A DNA stretch of 64,000 nt from JBBIPA01 sp963775935 (lineage in GTDB: Bacteria; Chloroflexota; Dehalococcoidia; GIF9; UBA5629). The translations under genes were made by a program, and so were the position numbers. Below the pieces are notes generated by a model that had not been told where the DNA came from, searched no databases, and saw only the letters and a program-made list of their open reading frames with translations. Of this stretch, positions 53,016 to 61,254 are shown piece by piece. The stretch covers positions 1-64,000 of the forward strand of contig CAVZKR010000003.1 of the NCBI GenBank assembly GCA_963775935.1, read 5' to 3'. Positions within the stretch are counted from its first letter, which is position 1. Each line of letters opens with the position of its first letter.

Positions 53016-53681
53016 CTCAACCGCCCGCCTTATCTGCCTTATAGCTTCGCCGGGCTTCTTTTTGTTCGAGAAAATAGCCGCCCCTGCAACAAGAACATCA
53101 GCACCAGCCTTGACTACTTTCGGCGCAGTTTCAGCATTGATACCACCGTCGACTTCGAGCTCCGCTTCTATCTTCTTCTTGTCCAGCATTGCCCTCAGGC
53201 GCGTAATTTTATCAACCATGTCTGGTATAAACGCCTGCCCCCCAAAACCAGGATTAACGGTCATAAGCAACACCAGATCGATAAAAGGTAAAATCTCCTC
53301 CAACGAATTCAATGGTGTGGCTGGATTCAGGGCAATGCCCGCTTTTGCTCCCACTTCTTTAATAGCCTTGATCAAGCGGTGAATATGCCGATCGACTTCA
53401 ATATGCACTGTAATAATATCAGCGCCAGCCTCAGCAAACTGTGATACGTAATCCTCCGGCTGGTCAATCATCAGATGGACATCTAACAGTACATTGGTGC
53501 ACGACCGAATAGACGCTACGACCGGAGCACCGATGGTAATATTAGGCACAAAGTGTCCATCCATCACATCAACGTGGATATAATCAGCACCAGCCTTGGT
53601 AACCTCAGACACTTGCTCTCCAAGACGGCTGAAGTCTGCAGAGAGAATTGATGGTGCTAATTTAATATAGTTATTTTGCAT
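53004..53681 (-). CDS. rpe: ribulose-phosphate 3-epimerase
   Basis: Rpe interconverts ribulose 5-phosphate and xylulose 5-phosphate. The 225-residue TIM barrel has APSILSADFSRLGEQV, HVDVMDGHFVPNITIG, LLMTVNPGFGGQ and LEVDGGINAETAP. It is the last gene behind argH with an 8-base gap. Confidence 0.95.
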   Translation of the reverse strand: MQNNYIKLAPSILSADFSRLGEQVSEVTKAGADYIHVDVMDGHFVPNITIGAPVVASIRSCTNVLLDVHLMIDQPEDYVSQFAEAGADIITVHIEVDRHIHRLIKAIKEVGAKAGIALNPATPLNSLEEILPFIDLVLLMTVNPGFGGQAFIPDMVDKITRLRAMLDKKKIEAELEVDGGINAETAPKVVKAGADVLVAGAAIFSNKKKPGEAIRQIRRAVELAR

Positions 53682-53689
53682 GGCAGTAG

Positions 53690-55069
53690 CTAACGATTAA
53701 CAATCCTTTTTGCCCGAGCTAAAGCTATCATCACCTGTTTTGGTGCTGTGCCACCTATGGCGTTCCTGGAGATGACAGATGTCTCCACGTTGATACCATG
53801 CACATCATCATCAAATAGTGGGGAAAACCTGTGGTACTCTTTCAAGCTTAGTTCCTGAAGGCTCTTACCCCTGCTTATAGCATATTTTACCATGTTGCCT
53901 ACAATAGTGTGCGCCTCACGAAACGGCATCTCTTTCCTGGTTAAATAGTCCGCAAAATCAGTAGCCAGCGTATAGCTGTTGACAGCATCGAGCATTTTCG
54001 GAGTATTGAATTTTACTGTCTTCACCAATCCAGCAAAAATGTTCAAACAAGAGATGAGCGTATCCACGGTGTCAAACAGACGCTCCTTATCTTCCTGCAT
54101 ATCTCGATTGTACGCCAGAGGCAAACCTTTCATAACCGTCAATAGGCTTATCAGATTACCATAAACTCTACCTGTTTTACCTCTGACCAATTCTGGAATA
54201 TCCGGGTTCTTTTTCTGCGGCATAATACTGCTGCTCGTAGCATAAGCATCATCAATTTCTAAAAAGCCGAATTCCGCAGAAGACCACAGTATCATTTCTT
54301 CTGCCAGCCTGGATAAATGCATCATAGCCATGGCTGCAGCAGCTTCATATTCAATCACAAAATCACGGTCGGAGACAGCATCAATACTATTCTTACTGAC
54401 AGTGCTGAATCCCAATTGTCTGGCGACAAAATCACGGTCTACAAGATATGACACACCCGCCAACGCCCCACTACCCAGCGGCAAAACGTCGGTACGTTTT
54501 AAACAATCTTGAAATCGCTCCACGTCACGTTGCAACATCTCAAAATAAGCCAGTAAATGATGCGCCAGGAGAATCGGCTGTGCCTGCTGCAGGTGAGTAT
54601 ATCCAGGCATAATCGCATCTTTATTTGTCTCGGCAACGTCGAGTAAGACCTGCTGAAACTGTTTTATCTTGCTGACAACAAGGTCAATTGCCTCTTTGAC
54701 AAAGAGACGCACGTCTAAAGCTATTTGATCATTTCTGGAGCGTGCCGTATGGAGCTGACCAGCTACCTCACCTATCTTCTCAAATAGACGGGACTCAATA
54801 TTCATATGGATGTCTTCAAGCTCGGATTTGAATTCGATCTTTCCCTGCTCGATTTCATCGCGGATTGAAATAAGACCCGAAATTATACGTTCAGCGTTCG
54901 CCTGCGATATGATGCCCTGCTTTGCCAGCATCTTCACGTGAGCAATACTTCCCGCAATGTCATGCTTATATAAGCGCTTATCGAATGGGATTGAGGCAAC
55001 AAATTGTCCCGCTTTTTTATCAATACCCTTTCGAAAACGACCGCGTATGCCTTCGTTCCTATCAGCCAT
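53690..55069 (-). CDS. argH: argininosuccinate lyase
   Basis: ArgH splits argininosuccinate into arginine and fumarate. The 459-residue protein has the fumarase-superfamily signature GSSIMPQKKNPDIPELVRG, MPGYTHLQQAQP and LHTARSRNDQIALD. It follows argG by 75 bases. Confidence 0.96.
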   Translation of the reverse strand: MADRNEGIRGRFRKGIDKKAGQFVASIPFDKRLYKHDIAGSIAHVKMLAKQGIISQANAERIISGLISIRDEIEQGKIEFKSELEDIHMNIESRLFEKIGEVAGQLHTARSRNDQIALDVRLFVKEAIDLVVSKIKQFQQVLLDVAETNKDAIMPGYTHLQQAQPILLAHHLLAYFEMLQRDVERFQDCLKRTDVLPLGSGALAGVSYLVDRDFVARQLGFSTVSKNSIDAVSDRDFVIEYEAAAAMAMMHLSRLAEEMILWSSAEFGFLEIDDAYATSSSIMPQKKNPDIPELVRGKTGRVYGNLISLLTVMKGLPLAYNRDMQEDKERLFDTVDTLISCLNIFAGLVKTVKFNTPKMLDAVNSYTLATDFADYLTRKEMPFREAHTIVGNMVKYAISRGKSLQELSLKEYHRFSPLFDDDVHGINVETSVISRNAIGGTAPKQVMIALARAKRIVNR

Positions 55070-55144
55070 AGTCTACCTCCTCAACCCATACCCCCCATTA
55101 AGTATACAGAGGGGTACTTAGTCCTTGGTTTTACGAAAATAATC

Positions 55145-56374
55145 TCACTTCTTTGACCTTTTTGAAGTTGTCTTACTGCCATCAGTTTGCACCATTGACT
55201 GGATTCTCACCGGTAATCCCCAAATATGAATAAACCCGAGCGATGCGCTCTGGTCAAAAACATCACCCTTATCATAGGTCGCCAGATTATGGACATAGAG
55301 TGACACCGGTGACTTTCTGCCGACCACGATACAATTACCCTTGAAAAGCTTCACCCTTACCGTTCCTGTGACATATCGCTGTGAACTCTCTACTGACGCA
55401 TACAGGTCTTCACGATAGGCAGTAAACCACAGACCATTATAGATAATATCGGCAAATTCAAGCGCTACCTTTTCTTTAAAGCGGAGCTGGTCTCTGGTAA
55501 GCGTCATCGCCTCCAGTGCCTGGTGAGCTTTGAATAGCACGATACCTGCCGGTGCTTCGTAAGTCTCTCTCGATTTTATTCCTACCAGTCGGCTCTCGAT
55601 ATGGTCGATTCTGCCCACCCCATGCTTACAAGCGATTTTACTGAGCTTTTCAATAAGCGCGACACCAGTCAATTTAACGCCATTGAGGCTCACTGGAATC
55701 CCTTTCTGGAACCCAATTTCCACGTATTCAGGTTTATTTGGAGCTTGTGTGATAGACTGTGTCCACACAAAAGCATCCTCCGGCGGCTCTGTCCATGGGT
55801 CTTCCAGGACACCGCACTCTATACTCCTGCCCCAAACATTCTCATCGATGGAATAGGGGCTCTTCACCGTAATCGGTATTGGAATTTTATGTTTCTTAGC
55901 ATAGGCGATTGTTTCTTCACGAGTCATTCCCCATTCACGGGCTGGAGCCAGGATTTGAAGCTCTGGAGCCAGAGCAGCGATGCTCACATCAAAACGAACC
56001 TGGTCGTTGCCCTTTCCTGTGGAACCATGTGCCACTGCCACCGCTCCTTCCTTCTTAGCTACAGCCACCATAAGTTTCGCTATTAGCGGACGTCCCAGAG
56101 CGGTTGCCAGAGGATATTGCCCCTCATAAATAGCATTGGCCTGCAGAGCAGGAAACACAAATGAGTTAACGAAAACATCCCTGGCATCCATAACAACCGC
56201 TTTAATCGCACCCACTTTCAGCGCCTTCTGTTGAATTGTTTTGAGGTTGTCGACACCACCGATGTTCACGGTAAAAGCGATAACATCCATCTTGTATTTT
56301 TCGGCTAGCCATTTCACAGCGACCGATGTATCCAGACCACCGCTATAAGCCAGTACCACTTTTTTCTTTGCCAT
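55145..56374 (-). CDS. argG: argininosuccinate synthase
   Basis: ArgG joins citrulline and aspartate with ATP. The 409-residue protein has the PP-loop VVLAYSGGLDTSVAV, AHGSTGKGNDQVRFD and YSIDENVWGRSIECG. The C terminus has a short Lys-rich tail. It begins 5 bases after the argD stop. Confidence 0.96.
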   Translation of the reverse strand: MAKKKVVLAYSGGLDTSVAVKWLAEKYKMDVIAFTVNIGGVDNLKTIQQKALKVGAIKAVVMDARDVFVNSFVFPALQANAIYEGQYPLATALGRPLIAKLMVAVAKKEGAVAVAHGSTGKGNDQVRFDVSIAALAPELQILAPAREWGMTREETIAYAKKHKIPIPITVKSPYSIDENVWGRSIECGVLEDPWTEPPEDAFVWTQSITQAPNKPEYVEIGFQKGIPVSLNGVKLTGVALIEKLSKIACKHGVGRIDHIESRLVGIKSRETYEAPAGIVLFKAHQALEAMTLTRDQLRFKEKVALEFADIIYNGLWFTAYREDLYASVESSQRYVTGTVRVKLFKGNCIVVGRKSPVSLYVHNLATYDKGDVFDQSASLGFIHIWGLPVRIQSMVQTDGSKTTSKRSKK

Positions 56375-56379
56375 CTTTT

Positions 56380-57561
56380 TTACCTCGTTCGTAACACTTT
56401 TTCTACTATAGCCAGCGCTTCATCGATATCCGCTTCTGTGATAATGAATGGTGGGATGAAACGTATGGCATTCGGCTTCACATTATTAATTAGTAATCCG
56501 TTTTCCAGACAAGTCTTTACCATTTCACCGGCTATATCACTGGTAAAAGCCATCGCCAGCAATAATCCTCTACCTCTGACTTCGATAATGAAATCGAACT
56601 TTGCCTTCAGCTTCTCCATCCCAGACTTTAAATAGAGACCCAGTCTCTGTACCCTGGCTGGCATATCATTATCGATGATATAGTTCAAAACAGCCAGGCT
56701 GGTAGCACAAACTAGTGGATTACCACCGAATGTTGAACCGTGGTCCCCCGCGGAAAAAACTGAAGCTTTTTCCTTGGCTAACAGTACCCCTATGGGCACA
56801 CCACTACCTAATCCCTTCGCCAGTGTCATGATATCAGGCTCTACACCAAACTGCTCATACCCAAAAAGTGTCCCGAGCCTGCCGATACCAGTCTGTATTT
56901 CATCGAGAATCAGCAGAATGCCTTTCTCATCGCACCATGCTCGTACTTTCTTCAGATAGCCGTCGTCAGGAACATTAACTCCACCCTCACCCTGAATCGG
57001 CTCAAGCATCACCGCACACGTTTTAGCTGTGGTAGCTTTTTTGATTGCTTCGACATCGTTATAGTTCACATTGATGAAACCATCGGGGAGAGGAATATAA
57101 GGTTCTTGAAACTTATTCTGTCCTGTTGCTGCCACCATCGCCAGTGTCCTGCCGTGGAATGACTCAAACGTGGTGATGATGTTATAGGCACCATTGAGAT
57201 GCAGTTTTCCGTACCTGCGAGCCAGCTTTACCGCACCTTCATTAGCTTCAGCACCGCTATTGCAAAAGAAAACCCTGTCTAAACAGCTATGGCTAATCAA
57301 CAATTCCGCCAACTGCAACTGGGGAATGGTGTAAAACAGGTTAGAGGTTTGAATCAGTGTCTTTGCTTGCTCTGTTAACGCTTTGACCAGCACCGGATGG
57401 CAATGCCCCAGGCTGTTGACTGCCAAGCCTCCAACAAAGTCCAGGTATTTTTTACCTTTATCATCCCAGACCCTAGCGCCTTTACCACGAACCAGAGTAA
57501 CGGGCACACGGGTAAATGTTCTCATGTAGAGCTTCTGTTCGATTTCCGTCCAGTTTTTCAT
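56380..57561 (-). CDS. argD: acetylornithine aminotransferase
   Basis: The class III PLP enzyme turns N-acetylglutamate semialdehyde into N-acetylornithine. Signatures are FCNSGAEANEGAVKLARRYG, LILDEIQTGIGRLG and the PLP lysine in MTLAKGLGSGVPIG. The chosen ATG at 57561 lies 4 bases after argB; a TTG at 57600 would overlap argB by 35 bases. Length 393 residues is normal. Confidence 0.93.
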   Translation of the reverse strand: MKNWTEIEQKLYMRTFTRVPVTLVRGKGARVWDDKGKKYLDFVGGLAVNSLGHCHPVLVKALTEQAKTLIQTSNLFYTIPQLQLAELLISHSCLDRVFFCNSGAEANEGAVKLARRYGKLHLNGAYNIITTFESFHGRTLAMVAATGQNKFQEPYIPLPDGFINVNYNDVEAIKKATTAKTCAVMLEPIQGEGGVNVPDDGYLKKVRAWCDEKGILLILDEIQTGIGRLGTLFGYEQFGVEPDIMTLAKGLGSGVPIGVLLAKEKASVFSAGDHGSTFGGNPLVCATSLAVLNYIIDNDMPARVQRLGLYLKSGMEKLKAKFDFIIEVRGRGLLLAMAFTSDIAGEMVKTCLENGLLINNVKPNAIRFIPPFIITEADIDEALAIVEKVLRTR

Positions 57562-57565
57562 TTCT

Positions 57566-58339
57566 CTAGGCAATTGTTGTTCCCACTCCTTTACCTTCAA
57601 TTTCTTTTAGCAGAGCATGTGGCGCTCTGCCGTCGATAATCCTGGTAGCGGCTACTTCGGGCAAAGCCATCAGGCAAGCCTCCACCTTTGCTACCATGCC
57701 GCCGGATGCTGTACCTGATTTAACCAGCTCTCTGGCAGCATCACAGCTCAGCTTGCTAATCAACTTCTTCGAACTATCATAAATGCCAGGCACATCAGTT
57801 AAGAAAATTAATTGCTCCGCCCCGAGAGCTGCTGCAACCTTAGCAGCAGTGGTATCACCATTGACATTAATCAAATTTGTCTCATTTGAATTTTTATAGA
57901 TGCCAAGACAAATCGGAGCTATTACCGGAATATATCCCTCCTTGAGCAATACCCGTACTACCGTGACATCCACCACCAGCTCCTCGCCCGTGTACCCCAG
58001 CTCTGGAGTCCTGTTCTCCGCCTGGATTAAATTGCCATCGGCGCCGCTTAAGCCTACGGCTTTACCGCCTAGGCGCCAGATACTCGATACCAGCTCTTTA
58101 TTCACCAGCCCACCCAGCACTGCGGTAACTACCTTCAACGTCTCCAAGTCGGTTATCCGCAGCCCATTAATAAACTTAGTGGGAATATTCAATCTGGTAA
58201 GCCAGTCCGTCACTTCCTTAGCACCACCATGAACCACCACCAGAGGAACGCCGGTTCTCTGCAGAGTTACCAGATCTTCAAGAGTTTTATCATGGCTGCC
58301 CAGGGTGCTGCCACCTATTTTAACCACAACAGGTTTCAT
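57566..58339 (-). CDS. argB: acetylglutamate kinase
   Basis: ArgB phosphorylates N-acetylglutamate. The 257-residue amino-acid-kinase protein has VVKIGGSTLG, VVHGGAKEVTDWL, and ASGGMVAKVEACLMAL near the C terminus. Its slightly short length and lack of the N-terminal helix seen in arginine-inhibited hexameric forms suggest that feedback may act elsewhere. It sits between argJ and argD. Confidence 0.93.
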   Translation of the reverse strand: MKPVVVKIGGSTLGSHDKTLEDLVTLQRTGVPLVVVHGGAKEVTDWLTRLNIPTKFINGLRITDLETLKVVTAVLGGLVNKELVSSIWRLGGKAVGLSGADGNLIQAENRTPELGYTGEELVVDVTVVRVLLKEGYIPVIAPICLGIYKNSNETNLINVNGDTTAAKVAAALGAEQLIFLTDVPGIYDSSKKLISKLSCDAARELVKSGTASGGMVAKVEACLMALPEVAATRIIDGRAPHALLKEIEGKGVGTTIA

Positions 58340-58355
58340 TCGCTTTTCTCAGCGC

Positions 58356-59564
58356 TTACGTCGTGTAATCGCTATTTATAGTAACATATTCTTCAGATAG
58401 GTCGCACCCCCAGGCAGTGGTATTACCCTTACCCAGGTTAAGATTGAGCTTTATCAGCACTTCCTTACTATGAGCCAGGCTCTGGCTTAACTCTTGCTTA
58501 TTAAAAGCAGCGGGAATTCCCTGTTGCATCACGCAAACGGTATTCATCGACACATCTATCTTTTTCTCCACAATCCTGGCGCCGCTTCTACCCAGCGCTG
58601 CCACAATACGCCCCCAGTTCGGGTCATTGCCATGGATAGCTGACTTGACCAGCGGAGAGTTCGCTATAGTCCGGGCTGCCAGCCTGGCTTCGTTTTGGTT
58701 CAAAGCGCCCTCAACAACAACCTCTATTAGCTTGGTAGCGCCTTCCCCATCACGGGCGATGCTCTTCGCCAGGTAAAGGCAGACTTCATTGAGTGCTTTC
58801 TGGAACAGTTGACCGTTCCTTCTATTTATAACCTTATTCCCTGCCATTCCATTTGCCAGCACCACTACTGTATCACTGGGGCTGGTATCGCCATCGACAG
58901 TAATCATATTAAAAGAGTCATCGATAGCTATTTGCAGCGCCTGCTGCAAAAAAGCAACATCGATAGCCGCATCGGTAGTAATAAAACAGAGCATGGTAGC
59001 CATATTAGGATGAATCATGCCGGCGCCCTTGGCAGCGCCACCGATAGTGAACTTGCCTGAGCTATCCTCGACAGTGATAGCTATCTCCTTGGCAAACGTA
59101 TCGGTAGTCATCATCGCTCTGGCGAACTGAGCGCCACCTTCACTAGAAAGGCTTATCTTACCAACACCCTGTCTGATTTTCTCCATAGGCAAAGGCACAC
59201 CGATGACACCGGTGCTGGCCACCAGCACCTCTTCAGATTCTATGCTCAATTTTTTCGCCACCAGGTTTGCCGTTTCAGCAGCATCAGCCAGCCCTGTTTC
59301 CGAAGTGCAGGCATTGGCACACCCCGAATTGACCACCACTGCCTGCGCTTTTCTACTTCGTAAGTGCTTCTGAGAAAGAATCACTGGAGCCGACTTGATA
59401 GCATTGGTGGTAAAAACACCCGCCGCCACACAGGGCACCTCAGAATAGAGAATAGCCAAATCCAGCCTGTCGGGGTTCTTTATCCCCACTTCCACTGCCC
59501 CCGCCACAAAGCCCTGCGGCGAAGTAACAGTTCCAAATTCAATAGCTTTAAACTCGGTATTCAT
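58356..59564 (-). CDS. argJ: glutamate N-acetyltransferase / ArgJ
   Basis: ArgJ transfers the acetyl group from acetylornithine to glutamate and can also use acetyl-CoA. The 402-residue precursor has the self-cleavage motif in HPNMATMLCFI, where the Thr becomes the nucleophile of the beta chain. Other signatures are VVNSGCANACT and DGDTSPSDTVV. The ATG at 59564 is chosen because the longer open frame to 59660 runs through a hairpin repeat. The gene starts argJ-argB-argD-argG-argH. No argC or argF lies here. Confidence 0.94.
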   Translation of the reverse strand: MNTEFKAIEFGTVTSPQGFVAGAVEVGIKNPDRLDLAILYSEVPCVAAGVFTTNAIKSAPVILSQKHLRSRKAQAVVVNSGCANACTSETGLADAAETANLVAKKLSIESEEVLVASTGVIGVPLPMEKIRQGVGKISLSSEGGAQFARAMMTTDTFAKEIAITVEDSSGKFTIGGAAKGAGMIHPNMATMLCFITTDAAIDVAFLQQALQIAIDDSFNMITVDGDTSPSDTVVVLANGMAGNKVINRRNGQLFQKALNEVCLYLAKSIARDGEGATKLIEVVVEGALNQNEARLAARTIANSPLVKSAIHGNDPNWGRIVAALGRSGARIVEKKIDVSMNTVCVMQQGIPAAFNKQELSQSLAHSKEVLIKLNLNLGKGNTTAWGCDLSEEYVTINSDYTT

Positions 59565-59574
59565 AATGGCAGCA

Positions 59575-59604
59575 ATTGTAGTACTTTTAAGGTCAAAGTG
59601 CCAA
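59575..59604 (-). promoter_or_regulatory. promoter of the arginine operon
   Basis: TTGGCA (59599-59604), 18 bases, TACAAT (59575-59580) on the minus strand. The argJ ATG at 59564 lies 10 bases after the -10, so the leader would be only a few bases. No ribosome binding site is seen. Confidence 0.5.
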
Positions 59605-59624
59605 GAATGAATCGCCAATCTGTC

Positions 59625-59711
59625 ATTGCGAGTCTGCCTTGGCAGACGCGGCAATCTCATTGATATACATGTGGGGGCGGACTTGAAAGTCCGCCCGTTC
59701 GCGCTAGCGAA
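59625..59711. repeat. REP-like hairpin cluster
   Basis: Three hairpins stand in a row: ATTGC...GCAAT with inner GTCTGCC/GGCAGAC (59625-59655); GGGCGGACTT/AAGTCCGCCC (59675-59696); TTCGC/GCGAA (59698-59711). The first resembles the common TCATTGCGAG intergenic repeat of many bacteria. No T-run follows on the plus strand, so a terminator role there is doubtful. Confidence 0.7.
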
Positions 59712-59724
59712 GAAAAAATAATCA

Positions 59725-59755
59725 GGTCACATCGGGGAGGTGACTCTCACAAAAA
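59725..59755 (+). repeat. inverted-repeat leader hairpin, left copy
   Basis: GGTCACATCGGGGAGGTGAC followed by TCTCACAA (59725-59752) matches, in inverse orientation, the element at 61221-61250. The unit forms a small hairpin from GTCACAT/AGGTGAC. It lies before the Cys-rich open frame. Confidence 0.65.
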
Positions 59756-59929
59756 ATATACTTCGCACAGCCGGATACAGAAGTCGGATATTGCGTCCAC
59801 AGCTCAAGCTCCTGTTCTTCCTACAGCTGCGGCAGTTGCGGTTTTGATAGCAGTGCTAGCGCTACTACTGGCGATACCTACAATGCTATCATAGGTTATA
59901 TAGGTAATGGTGATGGGACTTACAACAAT

Positions 59930-60220
59930 GTGGGTTATCAGGTAGATGGAAAAACTGGTGAAATTGTTGGAACATTTGAGGGCACTCGTTATTCAGGCGA
60001 TCCTAATCTGAATGGCGTTCGTGGTGATGATACAGTTGGAAAAAACTCTGCTGATTTATTCGATAATGGTGATGGCTATCCACAATGGAGTGATCCTAGC
60101 GATCCAGGTAACGCCAATGGCGATACTACCGGCGGTCTGGGTGATGATACAGGAAGCTATGAGACTGGTTGTCATTATGGTCCTTGCACCAACACTTCAT
60201 GTTATAGCTGTATTATCTGA
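59930..60220 (+). CDS. hypothetical Gly/Asp-rich protein with Cys-rich ends, start uncertain
   Basis: From the only in-frame start (GTG 59930) the protein has 96 residues, rich in Gly, Asp and Asn, ending in CHYGPCTNTSCYSCII. The same frame is open for about 60 codons further upstream, back to a TGA at 59742, and there encodes a Cys/Ser-rich stretch (GYCVHSSSSCSSYSCGSCG) but has no ATG, GTG, TTG or CTG. No ribosome binding site precedes the GTG. The true gene is probably longer and has lost its start or has a frameshift. I recognise no family. Confidence 0.45.
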   Translation: MGYQVDGKTGEIVGTFEGTRYSGDPNLNGVRGDDTVGKNSADLFDNGDGYPQWSDPSDPGNANGDTTGGLGDDTGSYETGCHYGPCTNTSCYSCII

Positions 60221-60234
60221 AGAAAAATATTTGA

Positions 60235-61209
60235 CTACTTGAAAGCTGACAATTCCGGATTATTGTCCACTGTCCAATAGCTTACTGATGACGGGTTTTT
60301 TAAATCTCTGAAAGGGTCCAAAGCTCCCTTAAATGGATTGGGATTCAATTGAAAATGTAAATGTGGTCCATAAGGATTAATTCCAGTATTCCCTGACAAT
60401 CCTATCTGATCACCCCTCTTTACAATATCTCCAGCTTTAACAGTTATTTCACTCATATGAGCATAATATGTCACGAAATTACCATGGTAGATATAAATCT
60501 CATTTCCGGATACTTTATCATAACCTGTACCTCCTGCTATTTTTCCAGGTGCACATGCTAAAATAGGCGTGCCAACTTTAAAGTCAAAGTCTGTCCCAGG
60601 ATGCTGGTCATATGTCACATTAGATCCTCTCCAGTCTTTCATGAACCCATTTTTGATATCAAGATCATTATGATAGCGAATAAATATTGGAACGTTTTTT
60701 TGAAACGGAAAAGTTAGAAATCCTTGCATTTCCCGGATATCATATGTCAGATTGCCATTTATTATGATTTTAGGTATTGAGTTTATAGGATAAAATTTCT
60801 CTATAGATTCGTTGAAATATCTAAAAGGCTGGTCGTTCGGGCCAAGGACATTGCTGCCTATCTTAAGTGTATATTCGCCCTGAGGAAGGCTTGCTTCATA
60901 AACGCCAGAATAATTAGTCTTAACATTAGTAACATTATTGTCTTTTCCAGTGAAGCTCAATTCGATTCCAGATATGGGTGCCTCATCTTCTTGCTTTGTA
61001 CCACTCCCATTACGATCATGAAAAGCAGTGCCTTTTACTGTGTATAGTTGTGGCTCAGGTGGCTGTATGGGAACTGGCTGTTCTATCTGTTGTGGTGGAT
61101 TTGTATCAGGCTTAGGTTGTGGTGGCGGATTAGAGCAACTGAGAGCAACACCAGTAGCAACAATTGTACCAAATAAAAGGCCAATTAGAGGTTCTCTCCA
61201 ATTGATCAT
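60235..61209 (-). CDS. M23-family peptidase, probable lipoprotein
   Basis: The 324-residue protein has an N-terminal hydrophobic segment ending in ALSCSNPPP, a likely lipobox with Cys25, then a Pro-rich linker, a beta-sandwich domain of the SdrD/Cna-B kind (VKGTAFHDRNGSGTKQEDE, residues 57-125), and the C-terminal LytM/M23 domain with zinc motifs HPGTDFD and GPHLHFQL. Such enzymes cut peptide cross-links, often in cell-wall peptides. The gene follows mutS by 45 bases with a hairpin between, and is convergent with the Cys-rich frame. Confidence 0.85.
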   Translation of the reverse strand: MINWREPLIGLLFGTIVATGVALSCSNPPPQPKPDTNPPQQIEQPVPIQPPEPQLYTVKGTAFHDRNGSGTKQEDEAPISGIELSFTGKDNNVTNVKTNYSGVYEASLPQGEYTLKIGSNVLGPNDQPFRYFNESIEKFYPINSIPKIIINGNLTYDIREMQGFLTFPFQKNVPIFIRYHNDLDIKNGFMKDWRGSNVTYDQHPGTDFDFKVGTPILACAPGKIAGGTGYDKVSGNEIYIYHGNFVTYYAHMSEITVKAGDIVKRGDQIGLSGNTGINPYGPHLHFQLNPNPFKGALDPFRDLKNPSSVSYWTVDNNPELSAFK

Positions 61210-61220
61210 TTAATCATCCT

Positions 61221-61250
61221 TATTGTGGGAGTCACCTCCCGAGGTGACCC
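61221..61250 (-). repeat. inverted-repeat leader hairpin, right copy
   Basis: On the minus strand GGTCACCTCGGGAGGTGAC is followed by TCCCACAA, nearly identical to 59725-59752 on the plus strand. It forms a hairpin with stem GTCACCT/AGGTGAC and lies between mutS and the M23 gene, directly in the leader of the latter. Confidence 0.7.
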
Positions 61251-61254
61251 CATT

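Noticed and set aside
59565..59660. N-terminal extension of ArgJ by 32 residues
   Set aside because: The extra residues are encoded by a hairpin repeat (59625-59655) and have no counterpart in ArgJ; the ATG at 59564 gives the normal start.
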